This document shows positions 40,263-49,498 of a stretch of DNA of 64,000 bases, one piece after another (position 1 is the first letter of the stretch; every line of letters starts with the position of its first letter). The notes under the pieces were generated by a model. The model saw nothing but the letters and a program-made list of their open reading frames with translations, searched no databases and was not told the origin of the DNA. Source of the stretch: Serratia liquefaciens (GTDB lineage Bacteria > Pseudomonadota > Gammaproteobacteria > Enterobacterales > Enterobacteriaceae); contig NZ_CP088930.1 of NCBI RefSeq assembly GCF_027594825.1, forward strand, positions 2,355,019 to 2,419,018, in the 5' to 3' direction. Made by a program: the position numbers and the translations under genes.

Positions 40263-40952
40263 TCACCACATCAGTTGCCCTATCAGTGGGGCGGCAATCA
40301 CCGTGATAATCCCTGCCAGCATCATCACCAGGCTGGATACTACGCCTTCTTCCTGCCCCATCTCATAGGCTTTCGCGGTACCGGCGCCGTGCGACGAGGC
40401 CCCCAGCCCGGCCCCTTTCGCCAGGCTGCTGCGCACGGACAGACGCAGAAACAGGATGTCGCCCACCGCCATACCGAACACTCCGGTGATCACCACAAAC
40501 AGCGCCACCAAATCCGGCTGGCCGCCCATCTGCCTGGCGGCTTCCAGCGCAAACGGCGTGGTGATGGAGCGCACCGCCAGGCTGCGTTGCACTTCTTCCG
40601 GTAACGTCAGCAGGCGCGCCAGCCACACCGAACTGTAAACCGCCACGCACACCGCCGTCAGCACCCCGGCGCTTAGCGACAACCAATGGCGGCGTATGAT
40701 ATGCAAATTCTCATACACCGGCACCGCGAAGGCGATGGTGGCCGGCCCCAGCAGCCACAGCAGCCAGTGCGTTTCACCGATGTAGTCCTGGTAGGAGATG
40801 TGGGTCACCACCAGCAGCAGCACCAGGATCATCGGCGTCAGCACCAGCGGCATCAGCAACAGGGAACGACGGCGTCGGTAAAGTTTTTTATTGGCGAAGT
40901 ACAGCGCCAGGGTCGCCAGAAAGCAGGCGAGGCTAAGGATAAAATCATTCAT
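40263..40952 (-). CDS. LrgB/CidB-family membrane protein
   Basis: A 229-residue protein with about seven hydrophobic segments, belonging to the LrgB family that pairs with LrgA holin-like proteins. The start chosen is the ATG at 40952 (MNDFILSLACFLATL). The conserved GLGASSHGAGTAKAYEMGQEEG segment near residue 175 is the family hallmark. LrgAB/CidAB pairs influence murein hydrolase activity, and some transport pyruvate or glycolate; which applies here cannot be read from sequence. It overlaps lrgA by 8 bases, implying coupled translation. It differs clearly from E. coli YohK, so I give no symbol. Confidence 0.9.
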   Translation of the reverse strand: MNDFILSLACFLATLALYFANKKLYRRRRSLLLMPLVLTPMILVLLLVVTHISYQDYIGETHWLLWLLGPATIAFAVPVYENLHIIRRHWLSLSAGVLTAVCVAVYSSVWLARLLTLPEEVQRSLAVRSITTPFALEAARQMGGQPDLVALFVVITGVFGMAVGDILFLRLSVRSSLAKGAGLGASSHGAGTAKAYEMGQEEGVVSSLVMMLAGIITVIAAPLIGQLMW

Positions 40953-41367
40953 CGCGTTGTTTGCGCCGTTGCAGCCAGACTTCCAGTCGATAAACACGAT
41001 CGACCACCAATCCGGTCATGCCCAGCGTCAGCATGGTACTGATGGCAATCACCAGAAAAATCTTCCACCCTTCCACCATTAACAGCTGGGCATAGTTCAC
41101 CACGGCCACCACCGCCGGGACAAAAAACAGCAGCATCTCGGCCAGCAACCAGCGCGAACCGGCCTTGACCCAGTTCAGCGGCAGAATGCGCAGCAGGATC
41201 AGCGCCAACAACATCAACATGCCGACAATGTTGGCGGGCAGCGGCAAATGGAACTGCTGCACCAGCCGGTCGGCAATCAAAAACAGCACCGCATATAAAG
41301 CAACCTGGATCGGCACCTGCAGCCGGGTCAACACCGAGGGAGCAACTTGGCGGAACGCCAGTAACAT
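40945..41367 (-). CDS. LrgA/CidA-family holin-like membrane protein
   Basis: A 140-residue holin-like protein with four hydrophobic segments and a charged C-terminus (LQRRKQRDE). LPLPANIVGMLMLLALIL matches the conserved core of LrgA/CidA. It is the first gene of lrgAB and diverges from a LysR regulator gene 138 bases away. That layout mirrors the Gram-positive cid system, where the LysR protein CidR activates cidAB. Confidence 0.9.
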   Translation of the reverse strand: MLLAFRQVAPSVLTRLQVPIQVALYAVLFLIADRLVQQFHLPLPANIVGMLMLLALILLRILPLNWVKAGSRWLLAEMLLFFVPAVVAVVNYAQLLMVEGWKIFLVIAISTMLTLGMTGLVVDRVYRLEVWLQRRKQRDE

Positions 41368-41505
41368 GGGGAAAGGCCTTAAGCAAAAAATTCACGGTTT
41401 ACAGTATACGCAGCCAGGAAACCTCGCCTGAAATGAATTAAAATTATCGACATCATGCCATCAGGGAATAGTTTCCCGACGGTACTTCCCCCAGGAGAAT
41501 CCAAC

Positions 41506-42402
41506 GTGGATGTCCGCACCCTGCGCTACTTCGTGGAAGTGGTGCGCCAGCAAAGCTTTACCCGCGCGGCGGAGAAACTGTTCGTCACCCAGCCGACCAT
41601 CAGCAAGATGCTGCGCCATTTGGAAGAAGAGCTGGAATGCACGCTGCTGATCCGCGAAGGCCGCAAACTGCACCTGACCGACAGCGGGCAAGCGGTATAT
41701 CAACGTGGGCTGGCGATCATCGATGAGTTCCGCCAGTTGGAGGCGGAGCTGGAAGACATCAGCTCGGTCAAAAAAGGCGTGCTGCGGCTGGGTATTCCAC
41801 CCATGGTCGGGCGGCAGATTGCCGATCTGATCCGTCAATTCCGCCAAACCTACCCTGGCATCGAGCTGAAAATCTCCGAGCTGGGCGGGCTGTCGGTGGA
41901 GCAGGCGGTGATGTCCGGCGAGCTGGATCTGGCGATGACCATACTGCCGGTCGATTCGGATCAGCCGCTGACCTTCCTGCCGTTACTCGTCCACCCCATG
42001 TGCGTGGTTGCGCCGCGTACGCCACACTGGCTTAACCGCACCAGCATCAATATCACCGAGTTGGCCGACTGGCCGATCCTGCTTTATAACGAGGACTTCG
42101 CGCTGTACAAAATGCTGATGAAAGCGTTCCGTCAGGCCGGGTTTGAGCCGCAGATAGCAGTGCGCAGCGGACAGTGGGATTTCCTGGCTTCGATGGTGCA
42201 GGCAGGGGTCGGTATCGCCACCCTGCCGGAGCCGGTCTGCCAATGGCTGGATAAGGAAAACCTGATCTGGCTGCCGCTGGAACCGCGTATGGAATGGAAA
42301 GTCGGGTTGATCTGGCGGCAGGGCAGCTACCTGTCGCACAGTGCACAGGCCTGGATAGCCTGTTGCCGCGACTACTGGCCGGCAGCCAGTAGCTATAAAT
42401 AA
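41506..42402 (+). CDS. LysR-family regulator, likely controls divergent lrgAB
   Basis: A 298-residue LysR-type transcription factor. The start chosen is a GTG at 41506 (VDVRTLRYFVEVVRQQSFTRAAEKL), preceded by AGGAG with an eight-base gap; the ATG at 41455 has no such site. An N-terminal helix-turn-helix (about 18-38, SFTRAAEKLFVTQPTISKMLRHLE) precedes the effector-binding domain. Divergent placement from lrgAB and resemblance to CidR/YwbI-type regulators suggest it activates that pair; the effector is unknown (acetate or pyruvate for CidR). Confidence 0.88.
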   Translation: MDVRTLRYFVEVVRQQSFTRAAEKLFVTQPTISKMLRHLEEELECTLLIREGRKLHLTDSGQAVYQRGLAIIDEFRQLEAELEDISSVKKGVLRLGIPPMVGRQIADLIRQFRQTYPGIELKISELGGLSVEQAVMSGELDLAMTILPVDSDQPLTFLPLLVHPMCVVAPRTPHWLNRTSINITELADWPILLYNEDFALYKMLMKAFRQAGFEPQIAVRSGQWDFLASMVQAGVGIATLPEPVCQWLDKENLIWLPLEPRMEWKVGLIWRQGSYLSHSAQAWIACCRDYWPAASSYK

Positions 42403-42405
42403 TCA

Positions 42406-42423
42406 GGGCCGCATTTGCGGCCC
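42406..42423. terminator. Hairpin between convergent LysR and yjcE genes
   Basis: GGGCCGC/GCGGCCC with an ATTT loop just after the regulator stop codon. No clear U-run on either side. Confidence 0.5.
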
Positions 42424-42431
42424 CGTGGGTA

Positions 42432-44081
42432 TTATCCTTCTCGCTCTATCAACAGCGCTTCCAGCAGGTCGAGATCGTGCAGGAGCTTTTGCAGCGTCTC
42501 GTTGCTGATTTTCTGCGTGGCGCGCAGGTGATATAGCTCGCCGCGCTCGGCGCGCAGCGCAGTCAGGCGGAAACGACGCTCGAGGTTTTCCAGCATCAGC
42601 GCATTTTCGATATCGTCTTTGGTGGTGATGCGCCGCCGTAACGTCCCCACCACCCGCGAACTGATCTCTTTCAGCACCTGCGGATCGAGGTTTTCCTCGG
42701 TATCCACCGCCAATCGCTCTTCCATCTTGTTGATGCTTTCGATCGCCACTTCGGCTGCCATGGCGATTGCCATCCGCTCTTCGCTCTTGCTGACGCTCTT
42801 ATCCGCCACCTGAACGCCACGCAGCAACAGCGGCAGCGCCAGTACCCCGGCAATCAACGAAAGCAGGATCACCCCAGCGGCGATAAACACCAGTTGGTAA
42901 CGCGCAGGGAAGGCGGTGCCATCACTCAGCAACAGCGGAATTGACAGCACACCGGCCAGCGTAATCGCCCCTCGCACCCCGGCAAACGACGCTACCCACA
43001 GCTCGCGGGTGGTGTATTCACCGAACTGCAACGGCCGCTTTTTCATAAAGCGACGGCTGGCGTTTTTCATCAGCCACAGCCAGGTAAAACGCAATACCAG
43101 CAGCGCCGCGTAGATAATCGCCACGTCGGCAAACAGGTACCAGGTCTGAATGGTCGGATCCAGCTCCGCCTGCAGGATAGAGGTTTCCAGGATCCCCGGC
43201 AGCTGCAGGCCCAACATGATGAACACCATGCCGTTGAACACAAACTCCAGCATCGCCCAGACGCTGTTGGCGCGCAGGCGCATCGCCAGCGGCGCGTTAC
43301 GGATCACGCCGGACTGGCTGATGGTCATCCCCGCCGCTACCGCAGCCAGGATCCCGGAGACGCCAATGTGTTCGGCAATCAGGTAAGAGGCAAAAGGCAG
43401 CAGCAGCAGGAAGACGATCTGCGTCGCCGGGTCATCACCACTCCAGCGGCTCATGATCCGCAAAGATTTACTGTAGAGCCAGGTGACCGCTACGCCGGCC
43501 AGCAGGCCGCCGATCGCCACCTTGAGAAACTCGAGTGTCGCGCCGCCCACGGTAAACACCATGGTGCCCATCGCCACCGCAATAGCGAATTTGAGTGAAA
43601 CCAGGCCGGACGCATCGTTCATCAGCGCCTCGCCTTCCAGCACACCCATGATCGGCTTCGGAATACGCCCTTTGCCGACGATGCCGGACAGCGCCACGGC
43701 ATCCGTTGGCGACAGCACCGCCGCCAGCGCAAACGCCGCCACCAGAGGAATGCCCGGCACCATGGCGTAAATCAGATAACCGACGCCGACCACGGTGATC
43801 AGCACCAATACCAGCGCCAGGCCAAGAATTTCGCGACCGTGGTGCAAAAACTCCCGCGTCGGGGTTTTCCAGCCATCGGCAAACAGCAGCGGCGGGATAA
43901 ACAGCACCAGGAACAGTTCAGGGTCAAAGTCGACGTGCAGCCCGAAATGCGGCCAGGCCAACAGGGCCCCGATACCGATTTGCATTAACGGCAGCGGCAC
44001 CTGGAACGGCAACATGCGCGTCACCACCCCGGACAGGGAGACCACCAGGATTAAAATGAGGATTGTAAAAAAGATTTCCAT
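42432..44081 (-). CDS. yjcE: CPA1-family Na+/H+ antiporter YjcE
   Basis: A 549-residue cation/proton antiporter, the length of E. coli YjcE. About 12 hydrophobic segments are followed by a cytoplasmic helical C-terminus (about 430-549). The ion-binding LSPTDAVA motif of CPA1 exchangers is at about 124-131 and GEALMNDASG near 150. Expected to export sodium or potassium and import protons. It is 185 bases downstream of ghxP on the same strand, as yjcD and yjcE neighbour each other in E. coli. Confidence 0.93.
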   Translation of the reverse strand: MEIFFTILILILVVSLSGVVTRMLPFQVPLPLMQIGIGALLAWPHFGLHVDFDPELFLVLFIPPLLFADGWKTPTREFLHHGREILGLALVLVLITVVGVGYLIYAMVPGIPLVAAFALAAVLSPTDAVALSGIVGKGRIPKPIMGVLEGEALMNDASGLVSLKFAIAVAMGTMVFTVGGATLEFLKVAIGGLLAGVAVTWLYSKSLRIMSRWSGDDPATQIVFLLLLPFASYLIAEHIGVSGILAAVAAGMTISQSGVIRNAPLAMRLRANSVWAMLEFVFNGMVFIMLGLQLPGILETSILQAELDPTIQTWYLFADVAIIYAALLVLRFTWLWLMKNASRRFMKKRPLQFGEYTTRELWVASFAGVRGAITLAGVLSIPLLLSDGTAFPARYQLVFIAAGVILLSLIAGVLALPLLLRGVQVADKSVSKSEERMAIAMAAEVAIESINKMEERLAVDTEENLDPQVLKEISSRVVGTLRRRITTKDDIENALMLENLERRFRLTALRAERGELYHLRATQKISNETLQKLLHDLDLLEALLIEREG

Positions 44082-44231
44082 GCTTTCCTTAGACTCTTGG
44101 GTTCAGACTACATCTCTGATGTATACCCGATAGTAGATCACTTTTTTTACGGCGGTTAAAGCTTGTTGTGCCTTTCAAAATGCAGCATCGGCAGAAGGAG
44201 ATTTATCTGAATCAGAAGTGGGGACAAACAT

Positions 44232-44252
44232 CCCCCGCCGGAACGACGGGGG
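44232..44252 (-). terminator. Hairpin after ghxP
   Basis: CCCCCG/CGGGGG stem 15 bases after the ghxP stop, without a U-run; probably a weak terminator or 3'-end stabiliser. Confidence 0.4.
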
Positions 44253-44266
44253 AAACGACATAGCGG

Positions 44267-45628
44267 TTAGATTGCCCAGCCGCCGGCATAGAATGCCACC
44301 AGCGCCACGGCGATCAGCACGGTGCCGATATTCAAACGACGCCATTCGCCTGAGAAGACACGGCCAATCACCAATGAGCTGAAGCCCAGCATGATACCGG
44401 TGACGATATTGCAGGTCAGCACGATAAACACGGCGCACAGCAGGCCGGACATGGCATCGACAAAATCATTGAAGTCCAGTTTGGTGACGTTGCTCAGCAT
44501 CAACAGGCCGACGTACATCAGCGCCGGGGCGGTCGCGTAAACCGGCACCAGATAAGACAATGGCGACAGGAACAGGATCAGCAAGAACAGCAGGCCGACC
44601 ACGGTCGCGGTCAGGCCGGTTTTGCCGCCCGCTGCCGTACCCGCTGCGGATTCGATATACACCGCCGCCGGGGCCGCGCCGACCAAACCAGAGAAAATGC
44701 TGCTCAGAGAGTCCGAAGTCAGCGCTTTGCCGCCGTTGATGATTTGCCCGTCTTTATCCAGCAGGTTGGCCTGGCCGGCCACCGCACGGATGGTACCGGT
44801 GGCGTCAAACACCGCGGTCATCACCAGCGCCAGCACGCTCGGCAATACCACCGGCTGCAATGCGCCCATGATATCCAGGCTGAAAATCAACGAGTTGCCG
44901 TTGGCATCCGCCAGGCTTGGCATCGCGAAGAGGCCCTGGTATTTCACCGCCGGGTCAAACACCAGCCCCACCACCGAAATGGTGATGATCACCAGCAGAA
45001 TACCGCCGGGAACGCGCAGTTTTTCCAGCCCGAAAATCACCGCCAACCCGAGCAGCGTCATCACGACCGGGAACGAAGTGAATGCGCCCAGGGCCACCGG
45101 CAGGCCGTCCAGCGGGTTTTTCACCACCAGACCAACGCCGTTAGCCGCGATCAGCAACAGGAACAGGCCGATACCGATGCCGGTGCCATGGGCGACGCCC
45201 ATCGGTAAATTGCGCAGGATCCAGGCGCGAATGCCGGTTACCGAAATAATGGTAAAGAGCACGCCCATCAGGAATACCGCCCCCAACGCCACCGGAATGC
45301 TGATGTGTTGGCCCAGCACCAGACTGAACGCCGTGAAGGCGGTCAGTGAAATCGCACAGCCGATGGCCATCGGCAAATTGGCCCATAACCCCATCAGCAA
45401 CGAACCGAGGCCCGCCACCAGGCAGGTGGCGACAAACACCGCCGTGGGCGGGAAGCCGGCTTTGCCCAGCATGCTCGGCACCACGATCACCGAGTACACC
45501 ATCGCCAGGAAGGTGGTTAACCCCGCCACCACTTCCTGACGCACGGTGCTGCCACGCGCAGAAATATTAAAATAGCCATCAAGCCCGCCTTTTGGTTTAA
45601 CGGCGTTATTCGCTTGAGAATTCGACAT
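44267..45628 (-). CDS. ghxP: Guanine/hypoxanthine permease GhxP
   Basis: Proton-coupled purine importer of the AzgA-like branch of NCS2. It has 453 residues and about 12-14 membrane segments. [25 protein letters not shown] near the start, [16 protein letters not shown] near residue 270 and [21 protein letters not shown] near 315 are almost identical to E. coli GhxP (YjcD). Three PurR-like boxes lie upstream, consistent with repression in purine excess. Confidence 0.96.
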   Translation of the reverse strand: MSNSQANNAVKPKGGLDGYFNISARGSTVRQEVVAGLTTFLAMVYSVIVVPSMLGKAGFPPTAVFVATCLVAGLGSLLMGLWANLPMAIGCAISLTAFTAFSLVLGQHISIPVALGAVFLMGVLFTIISVTGIRAWILRNLPMGVAHGTGIGIGLFLLLIAANGVGLVVKNPLDGLPVALGAFTSFPVVMTLLGLAVIFGLEKLRVPGGILLVIITISVVGLVFDPAVKYQGLFAMPSLADANGNSLIFSLDIMGALQPVVLPSVLALVMTAVFDATGTIRAVAGQANLLDKDGQIINGGKALTSDSLSSIFSGLVGAAPAAVYIESAAGTAAGGKTGLTATVVGLLFLLILFLSPLSYLVPVYATAPALMYVGLLMLSNVTKLDFNDFVDAMSGLLCAVFIVLTCNIVTGIMLGFSSLVIGRVFSGEWRRLNIGTVLIAVALVAFYAGGWAI

Positions 45629-45698
45629 GTTGCTGTCCCCTGTGTTTCATTGCCAGCCCGTTTAAAGAGGCTTGTTATTCCGCCCACGCATGTTCATT

Positions 45699-45714
45699 AG
45701 GGTAACGTTTGCTT
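45699..45714. promoter_or_regulatory. PurR-like box 1 upstream of ghxP
   Basis: Matches the PurR palindrome ACGCAAACGTTTGCGT at 12 of 16 positions, with the right half (ACGTTTGC) intact. Centred about 80 bases before the ghxP ATG. Confidence 0.6.
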
Positions 45715-45754
45715 TTCTGCCCCTTGCTCACGTCGCCAACCGGCGTCGCATAAA

Positions 45755-45770
45755 AGGCAAACGTTTAACT
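45755..45770. promoter_or_regulatory. PurR-like box 2 upstream of ghxP
   Basis: AGGCAAACGTTTAACT matches the PurR consensus at 12 of 16 positions, with GCAAACGTTT intact. Centre is 56 bases from box 1. Confidence 0.6.
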
Positions 45771-45809
45771 CACAGTGAATGGTGCGGGTAATTTATGGTG
45801 GTTTATTCA

Positions 45810-45825
45810 AGGCAAACGATTATCC
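45810..45825. promoter_or_regulatory. PurR-like box 3 upstream of ghxP
   Basis: AGGCAAACGATTATCC matches the PurR consensus at 10 of 16 positions (left half only). Centre is 55 bases from box 2. Weakest of the three. Confidence 0.4.
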
Positions 45826-45966
45826 AGCCTTCCATACCGTCTGATCAACCAAAGATCGCGCCAATTTATGCAGAAAAGCACTGGGATCAATCATTATCGA
45901 AAACACGGTATTTGTCTCATAGGTAAATCCGATGGGAACGCCCCCCTTTCGGAGGGCAAAAGCGGG

Positions 45967-46374
45967 CTACTGAGCCTGTGCCGCCTTTTCATCCATGTAC
46001 ATCAGTTCCCAGATGTGTCCGTCCAGATCCTGAAAACCGTGCCCGTACATAAAGCCATAATCTTGCGGCTGGTTATAGGTGTTGCCGCCGGCGGCAATCG
46101 CCTTGCGCACCAGGTCGTCAACCGCCGCCCGGTTAGGCTGCGACAGGCATATCAGCACTTCGGTCGCCTTTCTGGCATCGCCGATCGGGTTAGGGGTGAA
46201 CATTTTGAATTTGTCGTGGGTTAACAGCATCACATAGATGCTGTCGCTGACCACCATGCAGGCGGCGGTATCATCGGTGAACTGCGGATTAAAGCTGAAG
46301 CCCAGCCGGGTGAAGAATTCAATGGAAACGGGCAGATCGCCCACCGGCAGGTTAACAAAGATTTGCGTAGCCAT
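45967..46374 (-). CDS. VOC-family (glyoxalase/bleomycin-resistance fold) protein
   Basis: A 135-residue protein of the vicinal-oxygen-chelate superfamily, with two beta-alpha-beta-beta-beta units. IFVNLPVGDLPVSIEFFTRLGF starts the first module and GHGFQDLDGHIWELMYMD ends the second, where the Glu of IWELM is a usual metal ligand. Substrate unknown; several such proteins are uncharacterised glyoxalase I relatives. A GST gene lies 47 bases upstream on the same strand, so the two may form a small detoxification unit. Confidence 0.85.
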   Translation of the reverse strand: MATQIFVNLPVGDLPVSIEFFTRLGFSFNPQFTDDTAACMVVSDSIYVMLLTHDKFKMFTPNPIGDARKATEVLICLSQPNRAAVDDLVRKAIAAGGNTYNQPQDYGFMYGHGFQDLDGHIWELMYMDEKAAQAQ

Positions 46375-46421
46375 GGGCTACCTCCGACGAAGAGTGACCT
46401 CATCGAGTATAGCCCACTCGC

Positions 46422-47090
46422 TCATTTCAGCAGGTCATAAGGCCCACCCTGCTCCAGTGCCCGCTGGTAGGCCGGGCGCGTATGGATACGCTGTAGGTAG
46501 CCACGCAGCTTCGGGCAGCCGTCCAGTGCGCCACGCGCCGCCATCGCCTCCAGCGGGAAACTCATCTGGATGTCCGCCGCGCTGAATTCATTACCGACAA
46601 ACCAGGTGCTTTTCTCCAGGTGTTGCTCAAGATAGTCGCAGTGCGGAGCGATCTGTTTATCCAGATACTCCCGCTGTACGCCTTTGCCAATGGCCCCCGC
46701 CACCGGCCGCAATAGCCAGGGAATCGGCGGCTGCCCCAGGCGGCTAAACACCAGCTTCATCAACAACAGCGGCATCAACGACCCTTCGGCATAATGCAGC
46801 CAGTAACGGTACTGCTGACGAGCGTGATAATCGGTGGGGATAAACTGCCCCTGGGCATCGTAGGCTTCCTGCAGATATTCAATAATGGCGCCGGACTCCG
46901 CCAGCGTCAGATCGCCATCGACAATCACTGGCGACTTGCCGAGCGGATGGATTTTTTTCAACTCCGGTGGCGCCAGCATGGTTTGCGGATCGCGCTGATA
47001 ACGCTGCACCTGGTACGGCACACCCAATTCTTCCAAAAACCACAGGATACGCTGCGATCGCGAGTTATTTAGATGGTGCACGATAATCAT
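46422..47090 (-). CDS. Glutathione S-transferase family protein
   Basis: A 222-residue protein with an N-terminal thioredoxin-like domain (about 1-80) and a C-terminal helical domain. The start chosen is the ATG at 47090 (MIIVHHLNNSRSQRILWFLEELG) with GAGAAG upstream. NNSRSQRILW places a serine at the usual glutathione-activating position, and GKSPVIVDGD and AESGAIIEYL are the glutathione-binding cis-Pro and Glu-Ser motifs. The C-terminal domain has GNEFSAADIQMSFPL, the N-capping-box region. Substrate unknown. Confidence 0.9.
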   Translation of the reverse strand: MIIVHHLNNSRSQRILWFLEELGVPYQVQRYQRDPQTMLAPPELKKIHPLGKSPVIVDGDLTLAESGAIIEYLQEAYDAQGQFIPTDYHARQQYRYWLHYAEGSLMPLLLMKLVFSRLGQPPIPWLLRPVAGAIGKGVQREYLDKQIAPHCDYLEQHLEKSTWFVGNEFSAADIQMSFPLEAMAARGALDGCPKLRGYLQRIHTRPAYQRALEQGGPYDLLK

Positions 47091-47321
47091 GGGGCTTCTC
47101 CACTCTGTTGCCATACCCGTTATATGCCGAGGCTTCTGGTTAAAGGGTAGTGGTGAATTATCCCGCCTGCCAGCAAGGCCATCTGCCGCTCAAATTTAAA
47201 TCAATAAATTTGACAGAGATACTCAAAACTCTCCGATTTTCTCTTTGGGTACGACGGCCTATTATCTAACACATCGAGAGACAACAGCCTCTCACCTAAA
47301 AAATACCCTGAGGATTGAATC

Positions 47322-47582
47322 ATGAAAAACATCAAATTTTTTGCTACCGCTCTGCTGCTAACCACCGCTTCTTTCGCCAGCGTTGCCGCTGACCAACCTG
47401 CTAACCAGCCTGCGGCCGGGGCCCAGAAAATCGGTGTGGTGTCCGTGAGCGGCGCTTCTAACCTGAGCACGCTGGAAAATGAACTGGCCAGCAAAGCCGC
47501 TGCATCAGGTGCCAGCTCTTACCGCATCATCTCCGCCGGTGGCCAGAACAAACTGTACGGCACCGCAGAAATCTTCAACTGA
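47322..47582 (+). CDS. YdgH/BhsA/McbA-family small periplasmic protein (DUF1471)
   Basis: An 86-residue secreted protein. A cleavable signal peptide (about 1-23, ending SVAA) precedes a mature domain with KIGVVSVSGASNLSTLENELASKAAASGASSYRIIS and the C-terminal YGTAEIFN that closes the family's single fold. Members such as BhsA and YhcN respond to acid, peroxide or biofilm signals; which applies here is unknown. Stands alone between divergent or convergent neighbours and ends at a shared terminator. Confidence 0.92.
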   Translation: MKNIKFFATALLLTTASFASVAADQPANQPAAGAQKIGVVSVSGASNLSTLENELASKAAASGASSYRIISAGGQNKLYGTAEIFN

Positions 47583-47611
47583 TCGTCAGACAGTAAACTG
47601 ATGGAAGAATG

Positions 47612-47638
47612 AAGCCCCGTAAGGGGCTTTTCTTGTTT
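47612..47638. terminator. Rho-independent terminator after the BhsA-like gene
   Basis: AAGCCCC/GGGGCTT stem with a GTAA loop, then TTTTCTTGTTT. It lies between convergent genes and the A-rich left flank may let it serve the LysR gene too. Confidence 0.88.
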
Positions 47639-48556
47639 CTAGCGGGCATCAAATCGCGTCGCCAGCTTCTGCAGACGAAACTGCTCGGCCATGTAATCGA
47701 CAAACACCCGGGTTTTGGTCGGCAGAAACTTGGTGGTCGGAAAGTACAGGTACACACTGCCGCGATCGACATACCAACCTGGTAAAACCCGCACCAGCCG
47801 GCCGCTTTCCAGATAAGGCAAGGCATTCGGCATGGCGATCAGCGCAATACCCAATCCCAGTTCTGCGGCCTGCGCTGCGGCATCCGGTTCGTTTACCGTC
47901 ATTTTGATTTCCATCGACGGCGCTCGCTGCTCATTCTCCGCATTGCGCAGCGGCAAATTGCGGATCCGCCCGGTTTGCGGTGAGCGGATAAAAATGCCCG
48001 CATGGTTCATCAACTGTTCCGGCTGCTGGATGGCTGTGTTGCGCTGCAGATAGGCTGCAGAAGCCACCAGGACGCCGTGGGCTGGAGCCAGTTCACGTGC
48101 AATCATGCCCTGCGCCAATTCGATACCGCCCCCCATAGCGGCATCAAAATGCTCACCAATCAGGTCCACTTTGCGGTTGTCGAAATGCCAGTCGGGGACA
48201 ATTGCCGGGTAACGCGCCAGAAAGTCGGGCAGCATAGGCATGACAAAATGCAGGCCGAACGCCGTCCCCATGCTGACCTTCAGCGTGCCGGCCGCCACGC
48301 CGCCGCTGCTGCTTACCCCCTTTAATGCGCACTGGATCGACAACAAGCCGCCGCTGACCTCCTGCAAAAAACGTTCGCCCTCTTCGGTCAGGATCAATTT
48401 GCGCGTATTGCGCTGGAAAAGCCTTACCCCGACGATCGTCTCCAGCTTGGTCACGTTCTTCCCGACGGCCGCAGAGCTGATGCCCAGCTTGCGTCCGGCC
48501 GCGGAAAAGCTGCCGTTCTCTGCACTGCTGACAAAACATTCCAGATGGCCCAGCAT
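47639..48556 (-). CDS. LysR-family regulator, divergent from SDR gene
   Basis: A 305-residue LysR-type regulator. The start chosen is the ATG at 48556 (MLGHLECFVSSAENGSFSAAGRKLG), with AGGGG six bases upstream; the ORF could begin seven codons earlier. Helix-turn-helix at about 18-38, effector domain after 90. It diverges from an SDR gene across 129 bases, the classic layout for a LysR regulator and its target. It resembles the CrgA/DsdC-like group that often controls quinone or aldehyde reductases; the effector is unknown. Confidence 0.9.
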   Translation of the reverse strand: MLGHLECFVSSAENGSFSAAGRKLGISSAAVGKNVTKLETIVGVRLFQRNTRKLILTEEGERFLQEVSGGLLSIQCALKGVSSSGGVAAGTLKVSMGTAFGLHFVMPMLPDFLARYPAIVPDWHFDNRKVDLIGEHFDAAMGGGIELAQGMIARELAPAHGVLVASAAYLQRNTAIQQPEQLMNHAGIFIRSPQTGRIRNLPLRNAENEQRAPSMEIKMTVNEPDAAAQAAELGLGIALIAMPNALPYLESGRLVRVLPGWYVDRGSVYLYFPTTKFLPTKTRVFVDYMAEQFRLQKLATRFDAR

Positions 48557-48685
48557 GGTTTCCCCTGTTGATTTCAAACCTATGGTTTAAGCTGATTATA
48601 GCTCTTTGTGGCTAGTGGCCGCCGTGCATTTCCCAGATACTGGTCCGGTAGATTTATTAACCTCCCCCTACTCTGGAGAAACACC

Positions 48686-49435
48686 ATGACAACAACACGT
48701 CCTCTGCAAAACAAAGTCGCCTTCATTCAGGGCGGCTCACGCGGCATTGGCGCCGCCATCGTCAAACGTCTGGCGCGTGAAGGTGCGGCAGTGGCCTTCA
48801 CCTACGTGGCCTCCGCCGACAGAGCAGACGCGGTGGTGAGCGAAATCACCGCTTCCGGAGGCAAAGCGCTCGCCATCAAGGCTGACAGCGCCGATGCTGC
48901 GGCGGTGCAGCAGGCCGTTCGCCAGGCAGTGAATAGCTTCGGTAATCTGGATATTCTGGTTAATAACGCCGGCGTGTTCACACTGGGCAGCACCGAAGAG
49001 TTAGCGCTGGCGGATCTGGATCGCATGTTGGCCGTTAACGTGCGCAGCGTATTTGTCGCCAGCCAGGAAGCCGCGCACCATATGAATGACGGCGGTCGCA
49101 TCATCCATATCGGCAGCACTAACGCCGAACGCGTGCCCTTTGGCGGCGCCGCGGTGTACTCAATGAGCAAATCAGCCTTGGTGGGCCTGACCAAAGGCAT
49201 GGCGCGCGATCTCGGCCCGCGCGGCATCACCGTCAACAACGTGCAGCCTGGTCCGGTAGATACCGAAATGAATCCGGATGAAGGGGATTTCGCTGAACAA
49301 TTGAAACAGCTGATGGCCGTAGGCCGCTACGGCAAGGATGAAGAGATCGCCAGCTTTGTTGCTTACCTCGCCGGGCCGGAAGCGGGCTATATCACCGGCG
49401 CCAGCCTAAGCATCGACGGCGGCTTTTCGGCTTAA
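48686..49435 (+). CDS. Short-chain dehydrogenase/reductase
   Basis: A 249-residue classical SDR oxidoreductase. The start chosen is the ATG at 48686 with TGGAG seven bases upstream. The cofactor motif GGSRGIG is at about 17-23, NNAG near 93-96, and the catalytic Ser and YSMSK (YxxxK) in the second half (IGSTNAE..AVYSMSKSALVG). It ends in GGFSA, typical of FabG-like enzymes with unknown substrates. Likely controlled by the divergent LysR protein. Confidence 0.92.
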   Translation: MTTTRPLQNKVAFIQGGSRGIGAAIVKRLAREGAAVAFTYVASADRADAVVSEITASGGKALAIKADSADAAAVQQAVRQAVNSFGNLDILVNNAGVFTLGSTEELALADLDRMLAVNVRSVFVASQEAAHHMNDGGRIIHIGSTNAERVPFGGAAVYSMSKSALVGLTKGMARDLGPRGITVNNVQPGPVDTEMNPDEGDFAEQLKQLMAVGRYGKDEEIASFVAYLAGPEAGYITGASLSIDGGFSA

Positions 49436-49458
49436 GATCCCCATTCATGTTCATACCG

Positions 49459-49497
49459 TCGACACGTCATCAATACGTGTCGATTTTTTTTAATTTT
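49459..49497 (+). terminator. Rho-independent terminator after SDR gene (also palindrome 1 of a repeat family)
   Basis: Nine-base stem TCGACACGT/ACGTGTCGA with a seven-base loop, followed by eight T. Its sequence recurs in diverged form at 49499-49523 and 49529-49554. Confidence 0.8.
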
Positions 49498-49498
49498 A

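Larger units (their letters stand above)
45629..45966. other. Intergenic region VOC gene-ghxP with PurR-like boxes
   Basis: This 338-base gap is the ghxP control region. It holds three PurR-like 16-mers at roughly even spacing (listed separately) and, next to the VOC gene, a weak GC-rich hairpin. No gene is seen. Confidence 0.65.
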
